From Colocasia esculenta (Eukaryota > Streptophyta > Magnoliopsida > Alismatales > Araceae): DNA of 64,000 nt. The stretch is from contig CM024755.1 in assembly GCA_014218235.1 (NCBI GenBank), forward strand, positions 33,934,713-33,998,712, given 5' to 3'. The position numbers and the translations under genes were made by a program. Of the stretch, positions 10,654 through 23,541 are shown in pieces; position 1 is the first letter of the stretch; each line of letters starts with the position of its first letter. Under the pieces are notes generated by a model that saw only the letters and a list, made by a program, of their open reading frames with translations, did no database searches and was not told the origin of the DNA.

Positions 10654-12580
10654 TTCCAACCGAAAGAGAGACGTTGCTGCTACTTTTTTTTTTCTTTTTC
10701 TTTTTCTTTTTTTTGTGACAATATCCTTGCTGTTACAGCTGTGGGATTCCTATTCTAATGAGGATGTAATACTCACCCCAAAGCGGCAGCGAAGGTACGT
10801 GACGTCTTTTGGAATTCAAAAACTTGATTGCCGTCGGTGAGGTAGAGAAAATAAAAAGTAAGGGTGGTTGTCATGCCTACGCAAAAAAGAAAAGAAAAGC
10901 AAGTAGAAGATAAAAATAAATAAGAAGGAAAAGAGGCAGGCGCATTTTAGCAAGGATAAATCATTTAAAAATTAGAATAAGATTTCCTTCCTTATTTTTT
11001 TGTGAGCATCATGAAGATTTTAACGTGGGTATCAATAAATATGATTGACACGGGTAATTCTCACATCTTAATTCAAAACGTCATGTTCGGTTGATGCCTA
11101 GATATCATTTAAGTTGACGAAGTTCATCTCGACTAAGAATGGTGTAAGTTTACATCGGCCTACTCTGACATGGAGCGCACAGCATAGCCGCGGGCGGGAA
11201 TCATAACTCACGTAACAATCCATTATTTAACCATTGGATCCATAGTTGCGGATCGTGTGTCCTATAACAACACCCACTAAAACCACAATCTAACCGATGT
11301 GGCACAATGGTTATAGGATCGTGCATGGTACGAGATCTACAGGAATAGCCGACGGTTCAAGACTACTCGGTCAATTATATATAGGGGGGTACGTTCGATG
11401 CTTACAGGTACACAATCTCTCCACTTTAAATTTTGCCACTCTTTTCGACCATTTATTAATTTGAGCGTCAAAATACCTCTCCACCGAAACTTCTCGGTGA
11501 TCTTGCAAGTCTCGAACTCAAGGCGGACTCTTCCCCACATCAATAGCATGAACCTTAATTTCAACACTAGTCACCTCGGTTCAAGCCGACATCACATGAG
11601 CAACCTGCATCAATACTAAATGTAGAGATTTATTTAATTACCCTTTTTAATGAACATTGCTTCAATATCGTTATATTAGTTGAAACTAAAGTTAAATCTT
11701 GCCATGCAATTTCTTTTAAGAACAAGATTTGCCCAGATTGTTGCTTTCTTAATAATGACTCAGCATACAGCAGGGAGAGTGTAGGATTCTAACTCTGTGC
11801 AGCTTCATAAGGTATGCGACAGTGATCAGTTCATTCATGTCAGAGGCCTAGACATTAGATTGATCCAACATCAACTTTCAGCTTACTGCAGTGTATGCTT
11901 TAAACTCGGCACAAGCACGTAACACTCTTTGGACCAGAGGGGGAGACCGCCCTCCGGCACCTCAATACCCCTGCCAACACTCCATGTTGTGCTTTTTCTG
12001 ACCATCTTCTTTCTCTCTTCATTCTATTATTTCCCTCTCTAATTGTCTCTCACTTTTTAATAGAGATATTTTAATAAATTAACTTTTTTAACCATTCAGT
12101 TAAGTGATAGTGAAACATTCTTTAAATTCTAGTGGCTATCGCCTAACTGCTTTTAGATTTTAAGAATATAGAATTTTATATAAAAATTATGTATATATAT
12201 ATATAAAGCGATCTTATAATATGACAGTGTGACTTCGCCGTATTGTAACATCTCACCGTTGGATCGTTAAACAACCTACACGCACATAATTCACGCACAT
12301 GTGTGGGGGTGGCCGTTGGATCCGGATCCAACAGCCACCGCCTTGGATGCGGCAGGGCCGCAAGACTTCCTCTATATATATGTATTTCCTAAATAAATTT
12401 CCTTTATCGGTCACCTGTATGCTTCTATCCACCCGTCACTTTCATACGACGAAGGGGCCACCTCCTCGCCTTCTTCCCAGAATCACAAGATTATCACACG
12501 TGGATCCGCGGCGATGGACGGTGGGATCACACTCTCATTTGCGAGGGACCACCAGATGCCACAAGTCGACAGGGTATAGG
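10654..12580. other. Intergenic region between divergent PTF2 and UBP23-like genes
   Basis: A poly-T tract begins near 10685. After that I see AT-rich sequence without a coding exon, apart from a weak tRNA-like (SINE-like) segment listed separately. The two genes are transcribed away from each other, so both upstream regions lie here. Confidence 0.5.
11300..11364 (+). mobile_element. Possible tRNA-derived SINE fragment
   Basis: TGGCACAATGG (11300-11310) fits the pol III A-box consensus TRGYNNARNNG. GGTTCAAGACT (11354-11364) fits the B box GGTTCRANNCC at 10 of 11 positions. They are 43 bases apart, which suits a tRNA-type promoter. I cannot define the ends or a tail. Confidence 0.35.
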
Positions 12581-12581
12581 G

Positions 12582-12590
12582 TTTATAAGG
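12582..12590 (+). promoter_or_regulatory. Likely TATA box of the UBP23-like gene
   Basis: TTTATAAGG lies about 235 bases before the start codon at 12817, and C/T-rich sequence follows. Initiation would fall near 12615, giving a leader of about 200 bases that would include a small upstream ATG frame. Confidence 0.45.
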
Positions 12591-12654
12591 CCCCTTCACC
12601 CCACTCAGTCGTTCCCTCTTTGGCCACGTGAGGAGCCGCACAGAACAGCAGCAG

Positions 12655-12681
12655 ATGAAGAGATCGGAGCACAGCGGCTAA
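12655..12681 (+). other. Short upstream open reading frame, 8 codons
   Basis: ATG at 12655 opens a frame MKRSEHSG that ends in TAA at 12679-12681, 135 bases before the main start. It lies in the leader if transcription starts at the TATA at 12582. It could lower translation of the protease, but this is inference only. Confidence 0.3.
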
Positions 12682-12816
12682 TCGAGCTGTGCCGCCGCTC
12701 ATCTCCCTACCCTCCTCCTCCTCCGGCCGCCGCCCCCACCGGGAACTCCCCACGAACCCCCACCTCCGTTCGAAGCTCCTCTGCCGCAGGCGGGTGAAGG
12801 CCCCTCCTCGGCTCCG

Positions 12817-15800
12817 ATGGCCGAGGGCGCGGTCGAGACCAGCAAGGCCCCACCAGGCGAGGCTCTCCTGCAGGGGAGGATCAAGTTCCACCCGGCGAGG
12901 AGGCCCTTACCTACCGCGAACGCCTCCCTCAGCAGGGATCCTCGCATGGAGGCGCTAAATCCTAGCCCTGGATCGCACCGGCCGGCTGCGAGGTCGGGCG
13001 CCCTGTCGTCGTCGATGGCGGGGAGGAGATCGGACGGTGGGGAGTTCCACCAGCGTGGGTTGGATCCGGAGCTCAGCTTCGATATCTCGTTCCGGAGAAT
13101 CGTGAGTGCGTCTCTGAGGTTTCGAGACTTTTTGGCTTCGATTCTGGCGAACTATGTTCCTGGATTGGGTTCTTTGTCGGGTTCATGTTCATCTGTACCC
13201 ATGCTTGCATTGGGCTTTATTCGATTTCGAAGGGTGTGGATTATGGAGGCGCCTCTTCTTAGAACGGTTGGCGCTTAGTAGTTGTTGTGTGCCATATATT
13301 GTTTGACATTGGAGGATGCCTCCATTTGGGAACATCCTTCCGTTTACAAGTGATTTGCTCGGTTGCTCAGTATTGGTAAGGAGAAGTAATTTCTTCAAGA
13401 TCACCTAAAACTTAGGTCGTCTCTATTAGAGGTTTTTTTTTTTCTGTTTGTTGCTGCTCATTGGTGTGCTTTTTCCATTGCTGAAATGCATTTTGTGTAA
13501 GTCCACCTATTATGTGTGTCAGCACACATTCTATTTGTAAATTTCAGTTTTTTTCATCTTTGTATGTTTTGTTTCAATCTTGAAGTGCTTCGTTTTTGCT
13601 GGAAGTACTAACTGAACATTGAACAGGGTGCTGGTTTGGCAAATCTCGGCAATACTTGCTTTCTTAATTCAGTTCTCCAGTGCCTGACATATACAGAGCC
13701 TTTTGCTGCATATTTAAAGAGTGGAAAGCACAAATCATCATGTAAGTCTCTGCTCTATGTTATTTTGTATTGTCAATCTTTTTTAAGCTAATAGGCAAAA
13801 TTGGTTGTTTTGCACTCTCTGAAGAATTTCATCTTTCACTTTGATAAGTTATTTTGGAATATTTTTAATGATATTTTAAGAAGTGTAATGGCTCCAGCTA
13901 CTTAAGATTTAATACCATGCTTAATTATTATTCTACAGTAGAAGATACCAACTTATAAGGTGTCATTTGTATGTATTTCTACAAATATTTTTTTGAGACC
14001 TATGGTGCACTTCTTTAAATCATCTTACATTACCAGAACAACCATAAGAAAGCATGGTCCTGTTAGTTTCATGTGAACCAATTTCTTGGTGGGGCTACTT
14101 GCTTTATAGCTCCAATGGGCAACCAATGTACTTGTCTTATCTCAAGTACACTTTCAAAATTGATTGATTATTCAGAAGATTCCAATGACCAGAATCCTTG
14201 CAGAGTATGGTTACTTCTAAGCTGATAAGCAGAGTATGGTTATCAAGAGAGACAGGTCACAGACATGTAAGATGATTGAGAGCCTCTCGCTTGATTATTT
14301 GTGAAAGTGACCGGGGGATCAACTTTGCATGAGACATCATGGATTATGATATTTTGTTTGTAAAGCATTTCCATTGACAAAGAGATGGTTGATATGCCAT
14401 GTCTCATATGTATATCTTCTTTTCCACTTTAACACTCCCTTTGTCTGAATAATATTTTTCTCCCCTCTTTACTCTAACATGAAGCAATCTGGTGCGACAA
14501 ATGGTGATGGCTAAGCAGTTGCAGGAGTATACACTGGAATACGAATTAGGTGTTGTGTGTATGTGTGCTGGGGATTGGGGGGAGGGAGATAGGCGGCATG
14601 AAGTCCTGGCATTCCCTATCTTTCCATTCTGTTACATTGCAAGAACTCACGATACTTGGCCGCCACCACTTCTTATCATTCCAGTGAAGAGGAGGCATAG
14701 GTGTCCTAGTGAACTTCACATTTATTGTGCCAAATATTTTGCAAACTTGGCTGCATATCTTTTCTATTTCAATTCAAGAAGTTTTAATGTGTTTACGTGC
14801 TCCTTTTGTGGATCTTCAAAAAATGAAATGAGCCAAACTGCAAATTTCCTTTTTACTAACACCTATAGGTTCTATCACCATAACAAAGATAATGGCCCCA
14901 TCAGCTCATGAAAATCTTGTCGATAAGCAAGTTTGACTTAATTTCTTAGCTCATGATCATTTGCACCTGCCACCTTGATGTATGAGATGTGGCCTTTGAC
15001 CATCATCTCCGTAAGCATTATACATGGTTAGATTAGATCAAGTTGAAGATTGAAAGAAGTGGAAAATTTTCCAAATCCTTTGGGCTTGATTTGTGCAGAG
15101 TACACTGATGGAAGAAAATGCTCTTTGCATGGAATCATCTCTATGTGGATCTGTTAGACTGGGACAATTGGGGAAACTTGGTGACTGGAGGGGAATGGTG
15201 ATCCTTTACTCACCTTGTCTAATCTCAGATTTGAGCGCACAAAAGTTTTCTTCCCTTTAAAACATGGTGGTCATGTGGTACCTTTATACAAATAGCATGA
15301 CAAATTTCCTTCTTCCCTCTTGTAAAGTTTTTAAGATAGCATAATTAGGAATTAACCACTCCAATGTTGATATCTTTGTAACCCCTCTAAATCAAGTTAT
15401 TTGACAAACAATCTGGAAATTTTCAAAATTATGAATAAAATCTCAAGTCTTTATGTCCCCCATGAAAAAGGTGTTTATAAACAAATGTGCAATTGAGGGT
15501 GCATAATATATAGGATTAAGAGTGTTAATCCCTAAATGTAATAGATTGTGAATGTTTATATTAACACTTTGTCTTTTTTTTGGCTTCTAATGCTATCTAT
15601 TGTCATTATTTAAGACTAGCAGCTAAAAGGAAATTTTGCAAAAAATATTGTTATTTTTATTAAGATATTTGTTAGAAAATATTTTTTTTAGATTTTAGCA
15701 TGCACAATATGCATCTTATTCTAGTTTACTTGAATTGAGAGAGTTCATTTTTCTTAGTGTAACAGTTCTTGCACAAATTGTCCAATGTCTTTGCATACCC

Positions 15801-18800
15801 AATTGATCAAGTCAGCGGATCATCTACATACATCATCCATGTATTCTTTGAACTGGATGTCATCCTGTTTGTCTTGTTAATTCACTTTGGATAAGGGCTC
15901 TTGATTTATGTTATAGAGTCCATTAGTCAATAAGTCATTGAATAACTACTTTAAGAGAAAGTGCTCCATCCCATTTTGCAAAGGGAAACTTATTACCCAA
16001 GCAACTGGGTAGAAATGTCCTGTTGGAATAGCTGTGCAAAATGTCATTACACCACGTGTGGGTCCCACCATCTTTTTCTCCTATTTTTTATACAAATCCA
16101 CTTGCCTAATGCAAAAGTTATTTGTCTCCCATTGTTGGCTATTTGTCGCCTTTAGTTGGCTATTTGTCACCCTTAGTGTTAAGGGTGATAAATAGCTAAT
16201 TAGGGGGAGACAAAATAACTTTTTGCTTGATGAAATTATTTGTCACTTTTGACCTGCTGTTTGTCACCCTTAATACTAAGGGATAATAAATAGTGAGTTA
16301 AAGGTGACAAATGATTTTATGGGGAATGATGTAGATCATTTTTATGCTCTTGTTGGGATGATGTAAGAGCATTTAAGGAGCATTAAATGCTCATGTTGGG
16401 TGGGGTCTGTACAAATAGCTACTTCTCAACAAGTTATTTGTCTCCTTTATCTAGCTATTTGTCACCCTTAGTGCTAAGGGTGACGGTGATGCAGGAATAT
16501 TTAAGAATCATTCAATGCTTCTATTCAGTGAGTTATTCGTCTCCCTTACCTAGTTATTTTTTTTCTTCTGAAATTGGATAGTACCACAAATATATTAATG
16601 AAAAAGTAAATAGAACCTATGTTATCAAAGGTGATTGAGACGATCGCCTAGGCCAGGAGGCAAGGCGAGGCAACCTCAGATCGCCCCGGCCCATTTCGCC
16701 TCGGTGATTCAAGCCACCAGTTCCACATTTTTGCCCTTGTCCAGCCCATATATTCCACTTGGTCTATTTATTTACTTGCAATTTAGTTTTTTAGACTTTA
16801 GTTACTTTACATATAGAAATTAATAGATTTAGTATGTCATACAATAATTTGACATATATGAATGATTAATTTTATGGAATATACCAGTTTCATGCACATA
16901 TTTAGGTGATATTTATAGATATATTCATATTTTAAACTATATATTATTTTATAATATATTGCCTCAATTGCCTAGGTCTTTAAGGCTGAGGCGACCCGTT
17001 GATCGCCTCAGTTGCCTCTCACCTCTGTCTACATAGAATAGAATGTACAAGTATAGGTGAGATGCCCCAACAACCCCCCCCCACCCCCCACCCCCGAAGA
17101 AGTAGATGAATCAACATTACAAAAAGAAACAACCCATTCCATAAGTCTAGCAAAAGCAACATCAAAAACAGCTTCCTCATGACTGTTTATTTGTCACCCT
17201 TAATTAGTTATTTGTCACTCTTAGTGCTAAGGGTGACAGTGATGCAGGAGCATTTAAGAAGCATTTAATGCTCCTGTTGGGTGTAACCCACACACTAATA
17301 CATGGATCAATAGCATGCTGGACGGGTAATTTTTCTACCTGTCCACACGTGCAACTAGCATTTCTCTTTTGCAAAAGCTTAACTAGACAAAGCATCATCC
17401 ATTTTTATTCCATGTTAAAGTTCATTCACAAGGTGCATTAGGCAAAAGGAATTTGTCTAATTAGTTTGCTAACATATTCTGTTTGATGTTGATGCTGTTT
17501 CTGTTGTAGTTACTCTTTATTTTAGTTACTTTTTGTGGTATGTCATTTTAGTAGTTTTTTTTTGGAACTCTTACGTAACTTCTTGTCTAACTTGTGTCCT
17601 CGTTTTTTTTTAAGGTCACAGTGCTGGATTTTGTACAATGTGTGCACTCCAAACCCATGTCATGGATGCCTTACAGTCAACTGGGAAAATATTGAGACCC
17701 TTTCATCTTGTCAAGAACTTAAGGAGTATCCTATTTTCTTCGAGGAGTATAGAATTTCCTTCACTTTTATACTTTTTTGTATGGTAGGTCTTTCTTTAGT
17801 TGCTATTTTTCTTGACTGTATGATTAGGCATTTCCAGAAACTTTCGTAATTCAAGACAAGAAGATGCTCATGAATACATGGTTAACTTACTTGAGTCAAT
17901 GCATAAGTGTTGTTTGCCCTCTGGCATTGCAAGTGAATCTCCCAGTGCTTATGAGAAAAGCTTGGTGCACAAGATATTTGGTGGCCGTCTCAGGAGTCAG
18001 GTGATCTTTTGGTTCCTTCTCTTGTTGAATCTTGGCACTTTACTGAACTACCTCTTGGATAGCGTGTCCCCATTGTCTCATCTTGATGATCAAGTTCTGA
18101 TTACTTTATGAAGAAGAGAGTAAGAAGACATCATGTACATGGTCCTTGTGATTAGTGAAGAAAGTATGATATATAATTATATGGATGAGCATGAATGGAG
18201 AATTGGAAAAATAACAAAATTTAACACCCTTGAGTTTTGGCAATGATTATACATGTAGCATAATGACCATCCATCTATCATGTGCTGCAGGTGAAATGTT
18301 TGCAATGCTCATACTGTTCTAACAAGTTTGATCCATTCTTGGATTTGAGTCTGGAAATCATGAAGGCAGATAGTTTGCACAAGGCACTTTCTCATTTCAC
18401 TGCTGTGGAGCAATTAGATGGTGGTGAAAGACAGTACCAATGCCAACGATGCAAACAGAAAGTTAGGGCTGTGAAGCAATTAACCATTCACAAGGCCCCC
18501 TATGTCCTTACTGTTCATTTGAAGCGCTTTGGTTCTGCTTTACCTGGGCAGAAAATAAACAAAAAAGTTGATTTTGAACCTACTCTGGATTTGAAACGAT
18601 ATGTTAGTGATCCCTGTGTGAGTAGCCAATTCTTCCTCTGAACTCGTTTGGTTGGTATTTGTGTGACATCATCTGAATGTAAGACTCTCGTCTCAAAAAT
18701 TTTCAGGAAGGAGATCTGAAGTACACGCTTTATGGTGTTCTGGTACATGCTGGTTATGCAACTCATTCTGGTCACTACTATTGTTTTGTGCGCACGTCCA

Positions 18801-21800
18801 GCGGAATGTGGTATTCTCTCAATGATGATGAGGTGCACTCTCCAGATTATGTTGTTACTAATCCTTTGTTTATGTGTTGTTCGCAATATGTAATACATGA
18901 ATCATGAATAGTCTATAGTTATTTTGAAGACACCATACAAGCTTAGTATGTCTATCCATGTTCTCACTGGAAATTTGTTTCTCCATAGGATGGTAAATTT
19001 TTACTTCAGTAATGGTGCCTTCAGTTTTCTTCATGCCACTTCTAATATATCAATTCGATTTCCATCTTGTCATCAAATTTTGCATTTCACTCACATTTTT
19101 GTTTATCTAATCAAAATGAAATGACTTGTAATTTGCATCTTTCCTCAGTTTTTACTTGGTAAATCATGCTTTCCCATGTTTGCTAATCCCAATTTGGCAA
19201 CATGTGATAAGGCCCTTAGCCATAAGTCAGAAATGAAATCTACATGTAAAGAAAAGAACCGAAAACATTGTGATTCATAGTGTAATGTTGGTATTTGTTA
19301 CAATAATATCCATTATTCAGTTTCTCAGCATCCCATCGCAGGTTTTTCAAGTAAGTGAGAAAACTGTCTTACAACAGAAGGCTTATATGTTGTTTTATGT
19401 CCGTAATATGAGAAGTTCTGTCGCCAAAAGAGCACCTGATATTGTGTGTAAACAGAAAGGGTTGGCAAATTCCTCTGGAAGTAAAGATCCGGCTGTTTGT
19501 TCCTTGAACTCAAAAAATGCAATTATAAATTCTCCAAGAGAAAGTGGACCAAAAAGAACATTTCAAGCTTGTCCAAGAGAAAGTGAACCGAAAAGAGCAA
19601 CTCAAGATTGCCAAAGAGAAAGTGGATCCAAACAGTGTAATTCCATCCCAAAAAATGACAGTAGTTCTCTTCGTGTACCTACACCTGTGAAAGACATGAC
19701 AGTGGAGGAACATTTACTGAAGAAAACTTGTATTTCACCATGTCTTTTGGCAAAAGCCTATCAGAAGGCTAATCTGTCTCAGGATTATATTATGAATTCT
19801 TTGTCAAAGGTTTCTTCTATAAAGGATCCATCAGCTACTGTATCTCTTTTTTCAAGTGCTGTAAGCAAACATTTGGCAGCAGAAAACCTTATTGAGACAG
19901 CTTCATCTGGAGAGTGTTGCAGCCAATATTTTGGAAAAGACTTGGTTCTATCAATTGTGCCCAAGGAAAAGACTGTTTCCTCATTGTCTGGTGACCTCAT
20001 ACAATCAGCCTCGGCAAGTGGCACTCTTATTGTCACCAATTCCCCCTCTGAGGACTGTAGGGTTACACTTGCAAGTTCCCACAGTAGTCAAATGAAAGAT
20101 GATCTCTCTGCTGGTTCTACTGTGGATGTGGTTTTGCGCCAAGCTAGAGGCAATATAGTTTTGCATCCTTCAAGCCACAATCCCAGAGCTTCCTATCCTC
20201 TCGTTGAGGATATTACTGTTGCGCATGCGAGTGCCCTGCATAGTCATGTGAAAGATGGTCTCTCCACTGATACGACTGTTAATGTAGACAAGTTGAACAG
20301 GCTTATGCATCATGCTAAAGGCAATGTGATCTTGGATGAATCTGACCATGGAAGGGTTCTCATAGAGTCAACCATGCATGGGGTAAATATCTTATTCTTA
20401 CACCCTTTTATTTTTTTTGTTTTTTTTGCCTCCTTTAGACCTTGAAATCACTGTTCTTTTCTCATGCCAGAAGCATGATGCACAGGACATGAAGGTGCAA
20501 GTTAATAGTACATCATGTAAGGCACACAGTTCTCCAGTACATGGGCGAGATACTTTGTATAACCATTCAAGTGCTATAGGCAGCACAGATGATCTGAGGA
20601 TTTCTCACATACCATGTCAGGTATAGTCACTGTTACTTTCTGATCCAACTTATAGTGGGACCTGTTGGTTCTTACCAATTCAGCTTCTTTGGCTTCTCAG
20701 GATGCTACTGTAAATGATGAGAGATCAAGTGGTCCAGTGGTTGCAGAGGTTCTGAAAAGTGTTGCAAAAGAGCCTGGACGAGACCAAATTGATTGCAATC
20801 TGAGTACTTCCTCCAGCGTTCAGAAGGATGGTGTTGGATGTACTGAATCATATAAACTTGACATGAAAGGAAAAGTTCGAAAACATGCTCATAAGAGAAA
20901 GATGATATTTGGTCCCAGACGATTGTTTCTTGCATATTTAAATCTGGTGAAAAAGAATGTTAAAAAGAAGAAACACCGAAGAATCAAGAAACAACATTCA
21001 AGTATTATGGAGAAAAGAGTACATGGAACCTTGGAAGATAGTGTCAAGGGGGATCAGGGGATATCAACATCTATGAGGTTTCTTGATGTTGGTCTGGTCC
21101 TCTCAACAAAGAGAAAAACCCCCGAGAGTTTATGGAGAGAGAGTGGTATTGCTACTGATGCTGATCTAATCTACTCTACAAAGAAAGACAATAGTTTAGG
21201 TAGGAAAAGTGGACCATGTGGAGCAGACACTATGCACACTGATTCCATTAATGCCAACGAGTCATATACTCAGAAAAGACGTGTGAAAAATGGTGCAGAG
21301 ACTATCTCAAAGTTGGGAGTTCAGCACCGTACAGGAGAGGCGTGTGCTCATAGCAACAGTGACCATGTTTCTAGGAGTTTGTTGGTGAGCAAGTCCAGGG
21401 AAATGACAGGTTGGTGGCGAGTTTGACGTGGCTTGATTTTCTTTCAGTTTTTGGCATTTCCCTTTCACTTGATCTCATTGGCTGATATAGTATCCTTTAA
21501 TTTGTCATGTATAGCTACACGGTGGTCTGACGTAGACTCACCAGGGGTTCCCAGCATAAGTGATGATGAGCCCAAGAGCATTGGATATATGCTAAATGAA
21601 TGGTGAGTAATTTTACCTCAGAAACTTGCATATCCATTTCGTTCACTGTCAGAAAAGATTGATATACTTTTTGAACAGTCTGATATACTTATTGGACATT
21701 TCAGTCTTCAGTGCACTCACTATCTGGATGCATGATTCACTCATAATTGTAGTTTAATATTTTCTCTAGAAAAAGCAGCTTTATATCATACTTCTCTGCC

Positions 21801-22394
21801 CTTCCATCTGGGTTCTGTCTTATTCTCTAACTGTTTGGTATTAAAATAGATCAATGATAAACTGAGGATAGCCTCAAAATTTTGAAGATATCCTCACTCT
21901 ATTCCCGATCTATTCCGATACCAAACATGATCCTTGAGGATATCCGCCTTGGTTGCATGAGAACGAACTGTGCACCTAGAATGTAATCACCTGTCTGTCA
22001 GTTATCCTAAGAAAGACCTTTTCACACAAGGTTATCTTGGCCAGGTGGCATTTTCTCTGGAGGGTCAATGCCAGGTAGTCAGCCAGGCCCAGAAAACATC
22101 ATTCAAACCTTATTTACACTTTTGGATCTAAGTGCCCTGAGAGATGGGATAATGGTCATGATGATGATAATTCATCAAGATGCTTCCGTCTCATTAAGAT
22201 GATTTCTTCTTTGCTTAATATTTGCTTTGCTCAGGGAAAAAGTATGTGACCGAGGCAAGAAGAAGGTAAAACGTTCCAGAGTGTTTTTCGGTGGGGGGAA
22301 CCATTTTCGGGATATTGCCGCAGTAAGAACTCGGAAGAAGTTGAAGATTGACCAGGCTAGATCTGAAAATAAGCCATTCAGGATACGTGGTTAA
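12817..22394 (+). CDS. UBP23: Ubiquitin carboxyl-terminal hydrolase 23-type deubiquitinase
   Basis: Eleven exons with GT-AG borders that keep frame: 12817-13101, 13627-13741, 17615-17725, 17828-18000, 18291-18617, 18707-18832, 19342-20382, 20471-20620, 20701-21409, 21515-21602 and 22235-22394. The model gives 1094 aa. It is a cysteine protease that removes ubiquitin from proteins. The Cys box GLANLGNTCFLNSVLQCL has its catalytic Cys at about residue 106. RQEDAHEYM follows in exon 4. Two CxxC pairs in exon 5 (CLQC, CQRC) are the usual zinc-binding fingers. The His box THSGHYYCFVR has its catalytic His at about residue 360, followed by WYSLNDDE. Order and motifs match plant UBP23 and its close relatives. 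The C-terminal ~700 residues are long, polar and low in complexity, with a basic KKNVKKKKHRRIKK stretch that may be a nuclear signal. The family-typical tail (IGYMLNEW ... DQARSENKPFRI) is present. The protein is longer than Arabidopsis UBP23 (about 860 aa). Exon 1 is GC-rich; the rest is not. No break seen. Confidence 0.9.
16111..16560. mobile_element. Cluster of foldback MITE-like units
   Basis: The sequence at 16111-16226 is a near-perfect hairpin. GCAAAAGTTATTTGTCTCCC is matched by its reverse complement at the far end, and the centre is CACCCTTA, GTGT, TAAGGGTG. A second hairpin spans about 16234-16318 (TTTGTCACTTT against AAAGGTGACAAA). The same TTTGTCACCCTTAGTGCTAAGGGTGAC core returns near 16449-16482 with a trailing GCATTTAA/TTAAATGC palindrome. 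These look like several insertions or duplications of one foldback family. No clean target duplication was found. Confidence 0.7.
16617..17036. mobile_element. hAT-type MITE with 8-bp target duplication
   Basis: The left end CTATGTTATCAAAGGTGA and the right end read in reverse, CTATGTAGACAGAGGTGA, form imperfect terminal inverted repeats. GAGGCGATCGCCT-like words sit just inside both ends. Flanks are AATAGAAC (16609-16616) and AATAGAAT (17037-17044), an 8-bp duplication with one change, which is the hAT signature. There is no coding capacity. It lies in intron 2 of the UBP23-like gene. Confidence 0.75.
17186..17300. mobile_element. Another foldback MITE copy in UBP23 intron 2
   Basis: TTATTTGTCACTCTTAGTGC followed by TAAGGGTGACAGTGATGCAG, then a CATTTAAGAAGCATTTAATG palindrome and a GTTGGGTG end, repeat the units at 16.1-16.5 kb. 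It ends about 310 bases before the exon 3 acceptor at 17615. Confidence 0.65.
21832..21926. mobile_element. 95-bp MITE in UBP23 intron 10
   Basis: The perfect 10-bp terminal inverted repeats TGTTTGGTAT and ATACCAAACA bound a 95-bp AT-rich unit with further internal pairing (AGATC/GATCT). The ends resemble the common plant family beginning TGTTTGGT. I see no clear target duplication. Confidence 0.55.
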
Positions 22395-23541
22395 AAAAAG
22401 GTCAAGGCTGCAATGTCCACGAATCAATTTGATGTTGCAAGGATATCCCGTGTTCGTTTTCTTGTTTTGGGTGTCTGTAATTCTACCATTGTATTCGTTT
22501 AATTATTTTGTAACCTTCCTTCGACCGGAACTTGACTTCAATGGATCTTCATCTCTTGAAGAATGTAATGGACTTGCCTTTCTCATTTACTTGTTAAAAG
22601 ACTTTTTGTAGTATAATATGTAGATCATGTCTCGAAACTTACAGGCTACGGCACATTGAACAAACAGTACTTATTGATTAAAATCATTTTTTTTTTTAAG
22701 AATGGAGTGGATTTTGTTCTACCGACTGTATTTTCGACATTGACGGAACGTGCATATCTGAACCCACGTACTGTTATGGATGAGGATTGTATCCATTGTC
22801 TGGTCCGTATGTATATGTGGAAAAAAGAAACCAAAGAGGTCATCACACATTGCTGAAATGTGTTTTTGTTTCGTTGATCAAGGTATTTACAAGTTCAGAG
22901 CAACAATGGATACCCCATTGTCTACAATGATGACAATTCGACCTTGTTTAAGTGATTCCTCGAAGCCCAGAGATCCTAGCATGAGGAGATTAATTCTCTA
23001 GGAATCCTCTCGTTTGTGTAGAGCATGCATATGTTTACTTAATCTGTATGTCTACATGCCTCTTGTGGACCGTATCTTTCCCCTTAAGTACACATTTACT
23101 ATTTTGCACAAAGACGTTTATAATTGTTAATAGCTTTCGAAAGGTCACATTTGCTCATATGTGACTACCATTATTTTATATTATTTTTTCTTAAGCGGTT
23201 AGTTGTATGTTGGTTCACCTCTTGTGGGAACGACAAAATGATAAAATTGTCTATCTTCTTTGCAAAATGACAATATTCTGTGGAAAAATGATGATGTTTT
23301 TGATAGTAGTTAAAGTTTGATTGTTCAAGGGAGTCTTTTAGCATCCACCATGACCATATTTTCACTAATAGATCCTTTTGTAAAAATCTACGACAATTGT
23401 CCACAAATCTACATTTTTATAGTAGGGCATGCACAGTTTACCTTGCTAATCTGATGATATAAACAACCGCCGCTACAATGTTTCCACTTGCCCAGCGTTC
23501 TTAAAAGTTCATATTATGCGGTAAATTATGTTAAATAATTT
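22395..23541. other. 3' flank of the UBP23-like gene, no other gene seen
   Basis: This holds the 3' untranslated region of the protease gene and AT-rich intergenic DNA up to the terminal repeat of the Mutator-like element. I found no supported open frame or RNA gene. Confidence 0.5.

Larger units (their letters stand above)
13742..17614. other. 3.9-kb intron 2 of the UBP23-like gene, MITE-rich
   Basis: This intron splits the Cys box exon from the exon that starts inside the codon for CHSAGF. From 13.7 to 16.1 kb I see only AT-rich sequence. From 16.1 to 17.3 kb it holds several foldback repeats and a hAT-type MITE, listed separately. The other introns of the gene are 80-632 bases. Confidence 0.8.
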
